Shown in pieces: positions 24,656-33,420 of a stretch of DNA of 44,971 bases. The position numbers and the translations under genes are program-made. The stretch spans positions 1-44,971 of the forward strand of contig JAVBKV010000009.1 in the NCBI GenBank assembly GCA_031553885.1, written 5' to 3'. This DNA is from JAVBKV01 sp031553885 (GTDB lineage: Bacteria > Bacteroidota > Bacteroidia > Bacteroidales > Azobacteroidaceae). The notes below the pieces were generated by a model, which saw only the letters and a list, made by a program, of their open reading frames with translations, was not told the DNA's origin and did no database searches. The first letter of the stretch is position 1. Each line of letters begins with the position of its first letter.

Positions 24656-27340
24656 ATGAAGAAAAGAATTGGCTTTTTATTGTTGTGTATGTTTTGCGTT
24701 TCATGGGCAATACATGCGCAAATTACGGTAAAAGGTGTCATTTTGGATGCCGATACTAAAGAACCGCTGATTGGAGCAAGTATTTTTGAACCAAATTCAA
24801 AATTGGGAACCGTCAGTGACCTGGATGGAAGTTTCACACTGAAATTACCTTCTTCCGGAGAAAAAGTTATCGAGATCACTTATGTTGGATATTTGTCTAG
24901 AAAAGAAAGTATCAATATAAAAAACGAGGTGCTGCACAATATGGAAACCATTCTGATGAAACCGGATGTCGTTGCATTGGGAGATGTTGTGGTTACCTCT
25001 TCTGTAGCTATTCGCAGAAAAACGCCTGTCGCTCTTTCTGTTATTGAACCCACCCAGCTCGAATATAAATTGGGCACACAGGAATTTCCTGAAATTCTGA
25101 AATCCACTCCGAGTGTTTATGCAACCAAACAAGGAGGAGGATTCGGTGATGCTCGTGTCAACATTCGTGGTTTTGCTTCCGAAAACGTAGCCGTTATGGT
25201 GAACGGAGTACCTGTTAACGATATGGAATGGGGAGGCGTTTACTGGTCCAACTGGACAGGATTGAGCGATGTTGCCCGGTCCGTACAGGTTCAGCGCGGT
25301 TTAGGAGCATCTAAAGTATCGGCTCCTTCTGTCGGTGGATTAATCAATATCCAGACTAAAACAACAGATGCAGAAAAAGGAGGATCCGTTTATTATGGTA
25401 TGGGAAATGACAATTATAGTAAAATTGCTTTTAACGTTTCTACCGGTCTGACCGAGAACAAGTGGGCGGTTACGCTTTTAGGATCTAAAACCTGGGGAGC
25501 TAATTATATTTTAGGAACCGAATTTAACTCTTATTCTTATTTTCTGAATATTTCCAAGATTATCAATGACCAGCATACGCTCTCCTTTACCGGAACCGGT
25601 TCCCCTCAGGAACACGTACAACGTTACAATGGAGATATGTTGCTGATCTCGGAATGGCAGAAAGTCAAAGAAAGGTATAAGTTCAACCCCACATACGGAT
25701 TTGATTCTCAAGGGGTACGGAAAACAGCCAACTTTAACCACTACCACAAACCTCAATTGTCATTGAATCACTATTGGACAATCGATGAATCATCCAGTTT
25801 ATCCACAGCTTTATACTTATCCATCGGAGACGGTGGCGGATACGCCTGGAGAGGAAATCTAAGCAGTTCTCTTTACGGAACCAATACCTCCACAGGAATG
25901 CTGAATACAACGTATAGGAAAGGGGATTACGGATACATGGATTATGGAAAGCTCGAAGCTGAAAATGCCGATAGTCCCACTAATCCGAACGGTTCTCAAG
26001 CCGTTATCACCGACTCTCGTAATAACCACATTTGGGTAGGTTTACTTTCTTCTTACACCAAGAAACTCACTCAGGAAATCGAACTCACGGGAGGTCTTGA
26101 CCTCAGGTATTACGAGGGGCTTCATGATGCATACATTGTAGACCTGATGGGAGGAAGCTTCTTCATTGATCCGGCCAGGGCCACAGTTACAGCAGACAAT
26201 TCAAAAAATGCAGGGAATCCGGCATGGGTGAATAAAAAACTGAAAGAAGGAGATATTGTTTACCGTGATAATACCGGTTATGTAGCTCAATCCGGAGTTT
26301 TCGGACAAGTCGAATATACCAAAGATAATTTGAGTACTTTTATTTCGGGATCTATTTCAAATAATACGTATTGGAAAGTGGATCGTTTCTATTACGACAA
26401 TGCAAAATCCGACGTAGGTAACTTCCTTGGGTACACGATAAAAGGAGGAGCCAATTACAACCTGACTTCCATGCAAAATGTATTTGCCAATATAGGATAT
26501 GTTTCACGGGCTCCTTTTATGAGTGGTGGTTATTTTACCAATATACACCAAAGTAACGCTACCAATCCTAATGCTGTCAATGAAAAATTATTTTCCGTTG
26601 AACTGGGTTATGGCTTTACTTCCAAATACTTTACAGCGTCTCTGAATGCATACAATACAATGTGGATGGACAAAACAATGGTAAGTAAACTTTCCGGAAC
26701 CGACGACAGTTACATTAATATGGAAGGATTAGATGCTTTACACCAGGGTGTTGAACTGGAGATGACTTGCAAACCGATCAACGACCTGACCCTCAAAGGA
26801 ATGGTATCCGTTGGAAACTGGAGATGGAACAGCAATGCTACCGGATATGCCTATAATAAAGATGGTCAAGCAGTGGACAAAGCAGGTAACCCGGTCAAAC
26901 CACTTTCTCCCGAACATGCCAAATCTGAAGTAAATCTTAAAGGGGTAAAAGTAGGTAACTCGGCCCAAACCACAATGGCTCTGGAAGCGAAATATAAACT
27001 GCTGAAAGATTTTACTGTTGGGGCTGATTTTACTTATTACGGTCATAATTATGCAAACTTCACGATCTCTTCCCCTTCTGCAGGAAGTACCCCGAGTTAC
27101 AACACTCCCTGGATGATTCCGGAAGCGGGATTAGTGGATCTCAATGCACAATATCACTTCAAGATCGGTAATTTGGATGCTACTTTATTAGGTAATGTCA
27201 ACAACTTGTTGGATCAGACCTATATTTCTGATGCAAAGGACCTGAATATTTCAGGAAGTACACCCAGTACCTGGGAAAACGTATCGGTTATGTACGGTTT
27301 CGGAAGAACTTACTCTGTAGCTATTAAAGTAAAGTTCTAA
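24656..27340 (+). CDS. TonB-dependent outer-membrane receptor with carboxypeptidase-regulatory N domain
   Basis: An 894-residue outer-membrane transporter driven by TonB. After the signal peptide (about 1-21) lies a CarboxypepD_reg-like domain (about 22-105; KGVILDADTKEPLIGASIF and GTVSDLDGSF), then the plug (about 120-235; TQEFPEILKSTPSVYATKQ, NIRGFASENVAVMVNGVPVN and QVQRGLGASKVSAPSVGG), then the beta-barrel, which ends SVAIKVKF with the terminal Phe. It has the length of SusC-like proteins, but its partner is an unrelated-looking lipoprotein instead of SusD. The ligand is unknown. The lipoprotein gene follows after 30 bases in the same unit. Confidence 0.92.
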   Translation: MKKRIGFLLLCMFCVSWAIHAQITVKGVILDADTKEPLIGASIFEPNSKLGTVSDLDGSFTLKLPSSGEKVIEITYVGYLSRKESINIKNEVLHNMETILMKPDVVALGDVVVTSSVAIRRKTPVALSVIEPTQLEYKLGTQEFPEILKSTPSVYATKQGGGFGDARVNIRGFASENVAVMVNGVPVNDMEWGGVYWSNWTGLSDVARSVQVQRGLGASKVSAPSVGGLINIQTKTTDAEKGGSVYYGMGNDNYSKIAFNVSTGLTENKWAVTLLGSKTWGANYILGTEFNSYSYFLNISKIINDQHTLSFTGTGSPQEHVQRYNGDMLLISEWQKVKERYKFNPTYGFDSQGVRKTANFNHYHKPQLSLNHYWTIDESSSLSTALYLSIGDGGGYAWRGNLSSSLYGTNTSTGMLNTTYRKGDYGYMDYGKLEAENADSPTNPNGSQAVITDSRNNHIWVGLLSSYTKKLTQEIELTGGLDLRYYEGLHDAYIVDLMGGSFFIDPARATVTADNSKNAGNPAWVNKKLKEGDIVYRDNTGYVAQSGVFGQVEYTKDNLSTFISGSISNNTYWKVDRFYYDNAKSDVGNFLGYTIKGGANYNLTSMQNVFANIGYVSRAPFMSGGYFTNIHQSNATNPNAVNEKLFSVELGYGFTSKYFTASLNAYNTMWMDKTMVSKLSGTDDSYINMEGLDALHQGVELEMTCKPINDLTLKGMVSVGNWRWNSNATGYAYNKDGQAVDKAGNPVKPLSPEHAKSEVNLKGVKVGNSAQTTMALEAKYKLLKDFTVGADFTYYGHNYANFTISSPSAGSTPSYNTPWMIPEAGLVDLNAQYHFKIGNLDATLLGNVNNLLDQTYISDAKDLNISGSTPSTWENVSVMYGFGRTYSVAIKVKF

Positions 27341-27370
27341 TTTATCAACTCAAATTAATTATAAGTACAC

Positions 27371-29290
27371 ATGAAAAAATATCTTTATATACTGACGGTT
27401 ATAATACTGGGCATAGTTACCGCCTGTGATTATAACGAAAAAAACTTCCCGGGAATGGAAGATGATGCCGAACCCACCAATGTTGCTAAATATGAGTATA
27501 CGATTCAACCGACAGACATCAATACGATCGTCAAGGCGTTGAATGCTAAAAAAACACATGCTGACTCTGTAATGGCCAATACTTTGAGTGCTGACAAAAT
27601 GTTTTCCGATGCGGCTCCTGCAGAGGATCTGATCCCCTATGTCCTGACCGCAAAATATTTTGCAGTCGACAAAAACGCTTCGGCACTGGTTACATACCAG
27701 AATAAGGAAGGACGTTATGACGATCTGGTTAAGTTATCTCAACCGGCATACACATTAACAACCAATGACTATAAGTTGGTCTGGGGTGAAAATTATGTAA
27801 ACGCCCTGACTCCCTCCAAATCTCCGGATGTGGAAATCCCGAAAATTTTAGCTATAGATTTCCCAAAGCCGAATGATGGTGATTTCAAAAACGTAGAATA
27901 TAACTATTCTTTCGAAGAACCGGTTATCGATCAGGTGCTTTTTGATTATTTATCTGCTGATTTTGAAGGAATCGCTGCCGGTTCCGGAGTAAAAACCGAA
28001 ATAAACGGTTGGATCAACAAGGATCTCAAAGGCAGTATATTCTGGCAAACCCGTGTCTTTAGCGGCAATCAATATAGTCAGGTATCCTCAAACAATTCAA
28101 AAACAGAAAATGAAGTCTGGTTGATATCTCCGGCAGTAGACCTGGCACAAGCGGTTAGTCCCAAGTTCAGTTTTTATGTAACAGCCGGTTATTACAATGC
28201 AGCATGTTTGTCTATCATGGTTTCTGAAAATTTCAACGGAACCGAAGCCGGTATCTCGTCAGCCTCCTGGACGGATATAACGAATAAATTTACCTTACCG
28301 ACAGGACCTCCCTCCAGTTATGGGACTCTGGCTTCTGCAGGAGAAATGGATTTCAAGGGATATGCAGGAAAAAAAGTGTATGTTGCGTTCAAATACGTAG
28401 GGAATGGTATTGATAATTCTGCATCGACTACCTTCCAGATCGACAATGTGAAAATTTCGGAACTGAAAACGGCTATGTCAGTGAAGAATACCGTAAAACA
28501 AAATGCCATCTTCCAATTCACTGCCGGCAAGTGGAACCCGGCTGCAAATACGATTATCGTGCTTCAACCAGCCGATTACACAACCATGGGAGTCAGCTAC
28601 CTGGGTACATCTGTTGCAGCAAACTACATTCCGCAGTATTTGTCTCAGAAACTGCCGTATGCACAGGAAGCTGCCGTCAGGACAGTAGTTTATAAATCCG
28701 GTTCAGGCAATACGTATTACGCCGATGAATATGCGATGTTATCCGGAATTTGGACTCCGAACACATTCGTAGTAACGAAAACCGATCAATTCGTATTCTC
28801 CGGTTACGACCAATCCGGATGGGTATTCGATCCGACCTTGTATGTAACTATGGTCAAAGGTAAGAATCCGACCGACGATTACATGATGGTAGTCAATTAT
28901 GTAATTAAAAACTACGAAGCTTCCAATCCTGCTTTGATCAACTCATACCGTGATGCGGAATATTACTATGGATTCAGTGCCAACTATGGAAATATTTCCC
29001 TAAGAGACATCGACCGGATGAAAGATCTTACTTATGCTGCCTTGACGACAACAGAAGAAAAACAGGCCTATATGAAAGAAAGAACAGAAGAAGGCCTCGC
29101 AGTTTATCTTTCTCTTAAATTTCCGGAAGCTCAAAGACAGGTAAGTGGATTCGACGTATATGCTTATGTAACAACCGCCATCTATGACGGATCATCTACG
29201 CTCAACTACATTTTTGTTTATCAATGTATAGAAAGCGGTAATTCCTCACAGGCATCGAAGTGGAAATACATTTCCCATAACCTGAAATAA
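27371..29290 (+). CDS. Outer-membrane lipoprotein, choice-of-anchor-J/DUF5017-like
   Basis: A 639-residue lipoprotein with signal ending at Cys19 (ILGIVTACD). The middle contains a jelly-roll-like module (about 180-370) in which the words FEEPV, WLISPAVDL, FSFYVTAGYYNAACLSI and STTFQIDNVKIS are those of choice-of-anchor J / DUF5017 domains, a beta-sandwich often involved in binding. The C-terminal third (about 375-639) is mixed alpha/beta and not recognised. It is paired with the TonB receptor upstream and probably forms its surface lid or binding partner, as SusD does for SusC, but without SusD homology. Substrate is not inferable. Confidence 0.75.
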   Translation: MKKYLYILTVIILGIVTACDYNEKNFPGMEDDAEPTNVAKYEYTIQPTDINTIVKALNAKKTHADSVMANTLSADKMFSDAAPAEDLIPYVLTAKYFAVDKNASALVTYQNKEGRYDDLVKLSQPAYTLTTNDYKLVWGENYVNALTPSKSPDVEIPKILAIDFPKPNDGDFKNVEYNYSFEEPVIDQVLFDYLSADFEGIAAGSGVKTEINGWINKDLKGSIFWQTRVFSGNQYSQVSSNNSKTENEVWLISPAVDLAQAVSPKFSFYVTAGYYNAACLSIMVSENFNGTEAGISSASWTDITNKFTLPTGPPSSYGTLASAGEMDFKGYAGKKVYVAFKYVGNGIDNSASTTFQIDNVKISELKTAMSVKNTVKQNAIFQFTAGKWNPAANTIIVLQPADYTTMGVSYLGTSVAANYIPQYLSQKLPYAQEAAVRTVVYKSGSGNTYYADEYAMLSGIWTPNTFVVTKTDQFVFSGYDQSGWVFDPTLYVTMVKGKNPTDDYMMVVNYVIKNYEASNPALINSYRDAEYYYGFSANYGNISLRDIDRMKDLTYAALTTTEEKQAYMKERTEEGLAVYLSLKFPEAQRQVSGFDVYAYVTTAIYDGSSTLNYIFVYQCIESGNSSQASKWKYISHNLK

Positions 29291-29291
29291 A

Positions 29292-29437
29292 ATTAAGAGT
29301 TAAGAATTAAGAGTTAAGAATTAAGAGTTAGTTATTAAAATTTCAATAATATACAATTTTTGTCATTGAAATTTTGAATTACAGGATTACCGGTGTAAAC
29401 TCAATTCTTAACTCTTAACTCTTAGTTCTTAACTCTT
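29292..29437. repeat. Inverted pair of seven-base repeat tracts between convergent genes
   Basis: TTAAGAG/TTAAGAA units at 29292-29330 face complementary CTTAACT-type units at 29402-29437. The second tract runs into the last codons of the MATE gene and supplies its final residues RVKN and stop. The tracts can pair over 30 or more bases around a 70-base centre. Confidence 0.65.
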
Positions 29438-30759
29438 TTTCCAAACCACAGCGGCAGAATAATTCCTTTGAAAATAGTAGAGATTGTAATCGCCCACCAA
29501 ACACCAATAATTCCAATATGAGGAGCCAGCCATAAAGCTAAAGGAATCCGGGCTATATTAAATGAAATGCTAATCACGGCTGGCGGCAAGGTTCGTCCTG
29601 TTCCGTTAAACATTCCTTGAGTTGTTAATTCCAGCATCATGAAAATCTGGGAAAGACCTACAATCGCAAGGTATTCGCCTCCCGCCAACCGGGCTTGTTC
29701 TTCCGGAACAAATATTCCGAAAATTTCTTTTCCGAAAAAAACAAAAGCAAACGTAACCATAACTCCTAATGAAAGCATCATCATTAAGGTATACCGATAC
29801 GCCTTCCAGCTTCTGTCCATCCTTCCTGCAGCATAATTCTGAGCCACAAAAGCCCCAAGCGCCGTAGAGAATCCCTGGGAAGTATTCCAGGTTATACCTT
29901 CAATCTGTCCTCCCGTAGTTTGGCTCATCACACCTATATGGCCTCCATAAAAAGAAGCAATACGAGCTAAATAAAGATTGATCGAAGCAAAAAGAAAATT
30001 CATTGCTGCCACCGGAGTACCCAACTTAAAAATACGCCAGGTATATGCTTTCTGCAAACGAATAAGATAAGGGAACCGATTCAGAATACCATTGGGACGT
30101 CTCATTTGCCAGATAAACAAAAGGACAACCAAGCTCTGGGAAAGCCAGGTAGCCCAGGCAGCACCCATCACTCCCATTCCCTCTATATTCCCAATGCCGA
30201 ATATCATTAAAGGATCCAGAATCATATTACATACCAAACCGCAACAGGTCAGATAAAATGGGATGGTACTCCTACCCGAAGCATTGTAAATACCGAAAAA
30301 AGTCCATGTCAGAAAAATCATAGGGGTCGATGTGGAAACCACACGCATAAAACTACACGCTTTAGCTGTGATGGCTGGAGACAACCGAAAAAAAGAAAGA
30401 ATAAATTCCGCCCCGAAAAACAATAACAAAGTGATCACAGCACCCAGCCCCAACGCAATAGTTGTCGTATGGGAAGCATAAATCCGGGCCTTGTCCAACT
30501 GTTTAGCACCAATGGATTGTCCGATACTGATCTCTGCTCCCACCTTGGTTAATAAAGCAAAGGAAGATACCAACCAAAGCAACAAACCGACTGAACCTAC
30601 GGCAGCAACATCTTCACTGCTCAGACGACCGACCCAGGCCATATCAGTCAGGTTATAAGCCATTTGCACAAAACTGGTTGCCATAATAGGCATAGCCAGC
30701 CGGATCAATTGCCTGAATATATTTCCTTCCGTAAGGTTTTTAACACCGATTTCCGACAT
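29422..30759 (-). CDS. MATE-family multidrug/metabolite exporter
   Basis: A 445-residue inner-membrane transporter with about 12 hydrophobic helices, expected to export drugs or metabolites in exchange for Na+ or H+. It fits the MATE family: the N terminus is RQLIRLAMPIMATSFVQMAYNLTDMAWVG, and a second half repeats that plan near residues 232-260. Conserved Asn-Leu-Thr-Asp and Gly-rich motifs are present. The last few residues are encoded inside a seven-base repeat tract, so the C terminus may differ between strains. The gene is convergent with the TonB unit and divergent from the oxidoreductase. Substrate cannot be called. Confidence 0.93.
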   Translation of the reverse strand: MSEIGVKNLTEGNIFRQLIRLAMPIMATSFVQMAYNLTDMAWVGRLSSEDVAAVGSVGLLLWLVSSFALLTKVGAEISIGQSIGAKQLDKARIYASHTTTIALGLGAVITLLLFFGAEFILSFFRLSPAITAKACSFMRVVSTSTPMIFLTWTFFGIYNASGRSTIPFYLTCCGLVCNMILDPLMIFGIGNIEGMGVMGAAWATWLSQSLVVLLFIWQMRRPNGILNRFPYLIRLQKAYTWRIFKLGTPVAAMNFLFASINLYLARIASFYGGHIGVMSQTTGGQIEGITWNTSQGFSTALGAFVAQNYAAGRMDRSWKAYRYTLMMMLSLGVMVTFAFVFFGKEIFGIFVPEEQARLAGGEYLAIVGLSQIFMMLELTTQGMFNGTGRTLPPAVISISFNIARIPLALWLAPHIGIIGVWWAITISTIFKGIILPLWFGKRVKN

Positions 30760-30781
30760 CCCTTCTTCAATTAATGAGCGG

Positions 30782-30789
30782 CAAAGGTA
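30782..30789 (-). promoter_or_regulatory. Candidate -7 element of the MATE promoter
   Basis: TACCTTTG on the - strand, 22 bases before the gene start. This is the same octamer as before the ECF sigma and C1 peptidase genes. No -33 element is visible; an AAAAATG repeat lies there. Confidence 0.45.
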
Positions 30790-30941
30790 AAAAAATGAAA
30801 AATGAAAAATGAAAAAAGACGAATGATTTTTATAATTTTGTAGTTAGTATCTTTAAATGAAAAATGATGAATTTAATATTGGGAAATTAAGAAACTTAAC
30901 TAAACTCATTTTTAATTTTTAATTCTTAATTTTTAACTCTC
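30790..30941. repeat. Seven-base repeat tracts in the divergent intergenic region
   Basis: Three AAAAATG units at 30790-30817 and TTAATTT/TTAATTC/TTAACTC units at 30909-30941. Between them TAATTTTG at 30833-30840 fits the -7 consensus for the rightward oxidoreductase gene. Otherwise I see nothing in this region. Confidence 0.55.
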
Positions 30942-30960
30942 ATAGTCAGTACAACTAAAT

Positions 30961-31935
30961 ATGAAAAAAATAAGATGGGGAATCATCGGATGCGGTGATG
31001 TTTGTGAAGTAAAAAGCGGTCCGGCATTTTACAAGTGTAACCATTCTTCTCTCCAGGCCGTTATGCGACGGGATCCCGTAAAAGCCGCCGACTTTGCGCG
31101 ACGTCATCAGGTTCCCCGTTGGTATGCCGATGCTGATGAATTGATTCAGGATCCAACCGTCGATGCAATTTATGTAGCGACTCCTCCTTCATCTCATGCG
31201 GAAATGGCTATACGGGTCCTCCAAGCCGGCAAACCTGTGTATGTTGAGAAACCGATGGGTATGAGCTATAAGGAATGCGAACGCATGAATCTCATGGCAA
31301 AAGAAACCGGACAAAAACTCTGGGTCGCTTATTACAGACGATCGCTCCCCTATTTCCTGAAAGTCAAACAAATCATTGATTCCGGTTCGCTAGGAAAGAT
31401 ACTGACAGTACAAACCTCATTTTTCCGACCAGCAATCGCTTCTGACAAGACTCAGAACACCCACACCTGGCGACTGGATAAAAACATTGCCGGCGGTGGT
31501 TATTTTTACGATATGGCCTCGCATACCATCGACATCCTGATGTTTCTGCTTGGAAACATAACTCAGGCGAAAGGAATTACGGGTAATGTAAGAAACCTGT
31601 ACAACATCGAAGACACAGTCTGTGCCGCGTTTTTATTTGAGTCCGGGATCATAGGTTCCGGCAGTTGGTGTTATGCATCTTCCGGATTGGAAGAACAAGA
31701 TGAAACTGAAATTATAGGAGAAAAAGGAACCGTTCGTTTTTCTACATTTAATTTTTCCGACATTGAACATATAACCGGATCCGGAATAGAGAAATTCAGT
31801 ATCGGAAAACCGGAACATATTCAACAACCACATATACAAAGTATTGTTAATGAGTTATTGGGACTAGAGATGTGTCCATCCACAGGAGAATCCGGATCCA
31901 GAACCAATTGGGTGATCGATCAGATCTATCAATGA
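30961..31935 (+). CDS. Gfo/Idh/MocA-family NAD(P)-dependent oxidoreductase
   Basis: A 324-residue dehydrogenase with an N-terminal Rossmann fold (RWGIIGCGDVCEVKSGPAF, about 5-23), the sugar dehydrogenase motif EKP at 96-98 with the likely catalytic Lys97, and a C-terminal alpha/beta substrate domain with GGGYFYDMASHTIDILMF (about 178-195). Members act on sugars, inositols or related compounds; the substrate is not predictable from sequence. The gene is alone on the + strand and its end overlaps the ABC permease gene end by 7 bases. There is a long leader of about 115 bases from the candidate promoter. Confidence 0.9.
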   Translation: MKKIRWGIIGCGDVCEVKSGPAFYKCNHSSLQAVMRRDPVKAADFARRHQVPRWYADADELIQDPTVDAIYVATPPSSHAEMAIRVLQAGKPVYVEKPMGMSYKECERMNLMAKETGQKLWVAYYRRSLPYFLKVKQIIDSGSLGKILTVQTSFFRPAIASDKTQNTHTWRLDKNIAGGGYFYDMASHTIDILMFLLGNITQAKGITGNVRNLYNIEDTVCAAFLFESGIIGSGSWCYASSGLEEQDETEIIGEKGTVRFSTFNFSDIEHITGSGIEKFSIGKPEHIQQPHIQSIVNELLGLEMCPSTGESGSRTNWVIDQIYQ

Positions 31936-32672
31936 TCTTTTTTCCACCGGCAGGCATATTCTTCCAGAACATCAGTAGCGAAAAAAAGGACAAACCCCAT
32001 CAGGGACAATATCAGTATTCCGGCATACATTTCGGTATAGGAAAGTCGCATCCAGGCGTCTACAATATAAAATCCCATACCCCGGTCGGTTCCGTATGTC
32101 TCTGTAAAAAAGAGTACAGAAACTGCTGTTCCGATGGCGACACGCAAGGCTGTCAATATCTCAGGTAAAATAGCAGGAAAGGTTATCCATCGCAGGACAT
32201 GGTGTGTTTTAGCTCCCAATGAAGTCAACACGTAAAAATCTTCTTTCGGTATGTGTAACACGGCATCGCGTGTAGCCACAATAATCTGAAAAACAAGAAT
32301 TAAAACGATCATGGTTACCTTAGCTGTTTCTCCAATTCCCAACAACAACATAACAACCGGTAGAAGGGCCAGTTTGGGAACAGGATAAGTAAAATAAAGC
32401 AACGGGCTGCAGAACTTGTTAACCGAAGGTTTTTGTGCCAACAACAAACCTGTTGGAATCCCGATCAACAAAGAAATGACCAGTCCCTCCAGAATGCGAA
32501 GAAAACTGGCTCCAATATGCGCCAACATATTGGATTGTATTATTTTACCCATGGATTGATAAACCGTAAAAGGCCCGACCAATGCATCAGAATCTATACA
32601 TAAATCCAGTATCAACCAGAAAAAATTAAAGGCGATAAAACCGTACAGGAATGTTTTTCCCCGCTCGATCAT
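31929..32672 (-). CDS. ABC transporter permease, nitrate/sulfonate/THI5 type
   Basis: A 247-residue inner-membrane permease of the SsuC/TauC/ThiX group with about six membrane helices. The EAA-like coupling loop is DVLTSLGAKTHHVLRWITFPAILPEIL-like (about 147-173), the part that contacts the ATPase. It is the last gene of menA-SBP-ATPase-permease on the - strand and its start overlaps the ATPase stop by 4 bases. Its stop overlaps the convergent oxidoreductase stop. Substrate is set by the binding protein, see below. Confidence 0.9.
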   Translation of the reverse strand: MIERGKTFLYGFIAFNFFWLILDLCIDSDALVGPFTVYQSMGKIIQSNMLAHIGASFLRILEGLVISLLIGIPTGLLLAQKPSVNKFCSPLLYFTYPVPKLALLPVVMLLLGIGETAKVTMIVLILVFQIIVATRDAVLHIPKEDFYVLTSLGAKTHHVLRWITFPAILPEILTALRVAIGTAVSVLFFTETYGTDRGMGFYIVDAWMRLSYTEMYAGILILSLMGFVLFFATDVLEEYACRWKKDH

Positions 32673-33406
32673 AATTCACCTCCTTCCTTCCGGATTCGTT
32701 GAATCAGGGTTTGCTCAAAGTGATAAAAATCAATATCATTACGTTGAACTCCCGGTTGAAAAAGCGGATTTTCAATCACATCAATCACTTTGGCTGGCTG
32801 ATGGGAAAGTAATACTATGTATTTTCCCATGCGGACAGCTTCCTGAAGGTTATGAGTAACGAACAAAGTTGTTATTTTTTGTTCCTTCCATAAGCTCAGA
32901 AAAAGTTTCCCTGATTTTTCGGAAGTAAATGAATCCAGCGAAGAAAAAGGCTCATCCATCAACAGGAGTTGAGGTTCCAGCATCCAGGAACGCGCTAAGG
33001 CTACCCGTTGTTGCTGTCCTCCACTCAACTGTCTGGGATAACGATCAAGTAAATCTCCTATTTCCAATTGATCTACAATTTTTTTCTCATGAACAGCTTC
33101 TATCTTCCTGATTTTCTTTCCCAATGAAAGATTTTTTCTTACCGTCAGCCAATCCAGTAACCCATAGTTTTGGGGGATATATCCGATCGATTGATTGGAG
33201 GGATCAATAGTCACTCCATCCAGCAAAATCGTTCCGGATTGAGGATAGATAATTCCTCCTATTGTTTTCAAAAGCGAAGACTTTCCACAACCCGAAGGAC
33301 CTATAAATGAATAGATACAACCTTTCTCCACGGAAAGACTGAAGTCGTGCAATACTACTTCATTTCCATAAGAAACACACAAATTCCGGATTGTAAGAAA
33401 AGACAT
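32669..33406 (-). CDS. ABC transporter ATP-binding protein, SsuB/TauB type
   Basis: A 245-residue ATPase that powers the importer. Walker A is GPSGCGKS at 36-43, the signature is LSGGQQQRVALARSW (about 123-137), and Walker B with the catalytic Glu is LLLMDEPFSSLD. A His follows in VTHNLQEAV. It starts 14 bases after the binding-protein stop and overlaps the permease start. The three genes form a complete single-substrate ABC importer. Confidence 0.93.
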   Translation of the reverse strand: MSFLTIRNLCVSYGNEVVLHDFSLSVEKGCIYSFIGPSGCGKSSLLKTIGGIIYPQSGTILLDGVTIDPSNQSIGYIPQNYGLLDWLTVRKNLSLGKKIRKIEAVHEKKIVDQLEIGDLLDRYPRQLSGGQQQRVALARSWMLEPQLLLMDEPFSSLDSFTSEKSGKLFLSLWKEQKITTLFVTHNLQEAVRMGKYIVLLSHQPAKVIDVIENPLFQPGVQRNDIDFYHFEQTLIQRIRKEGGEL

Positions 33407-33420
33407 TCTCTCTTTATTAA

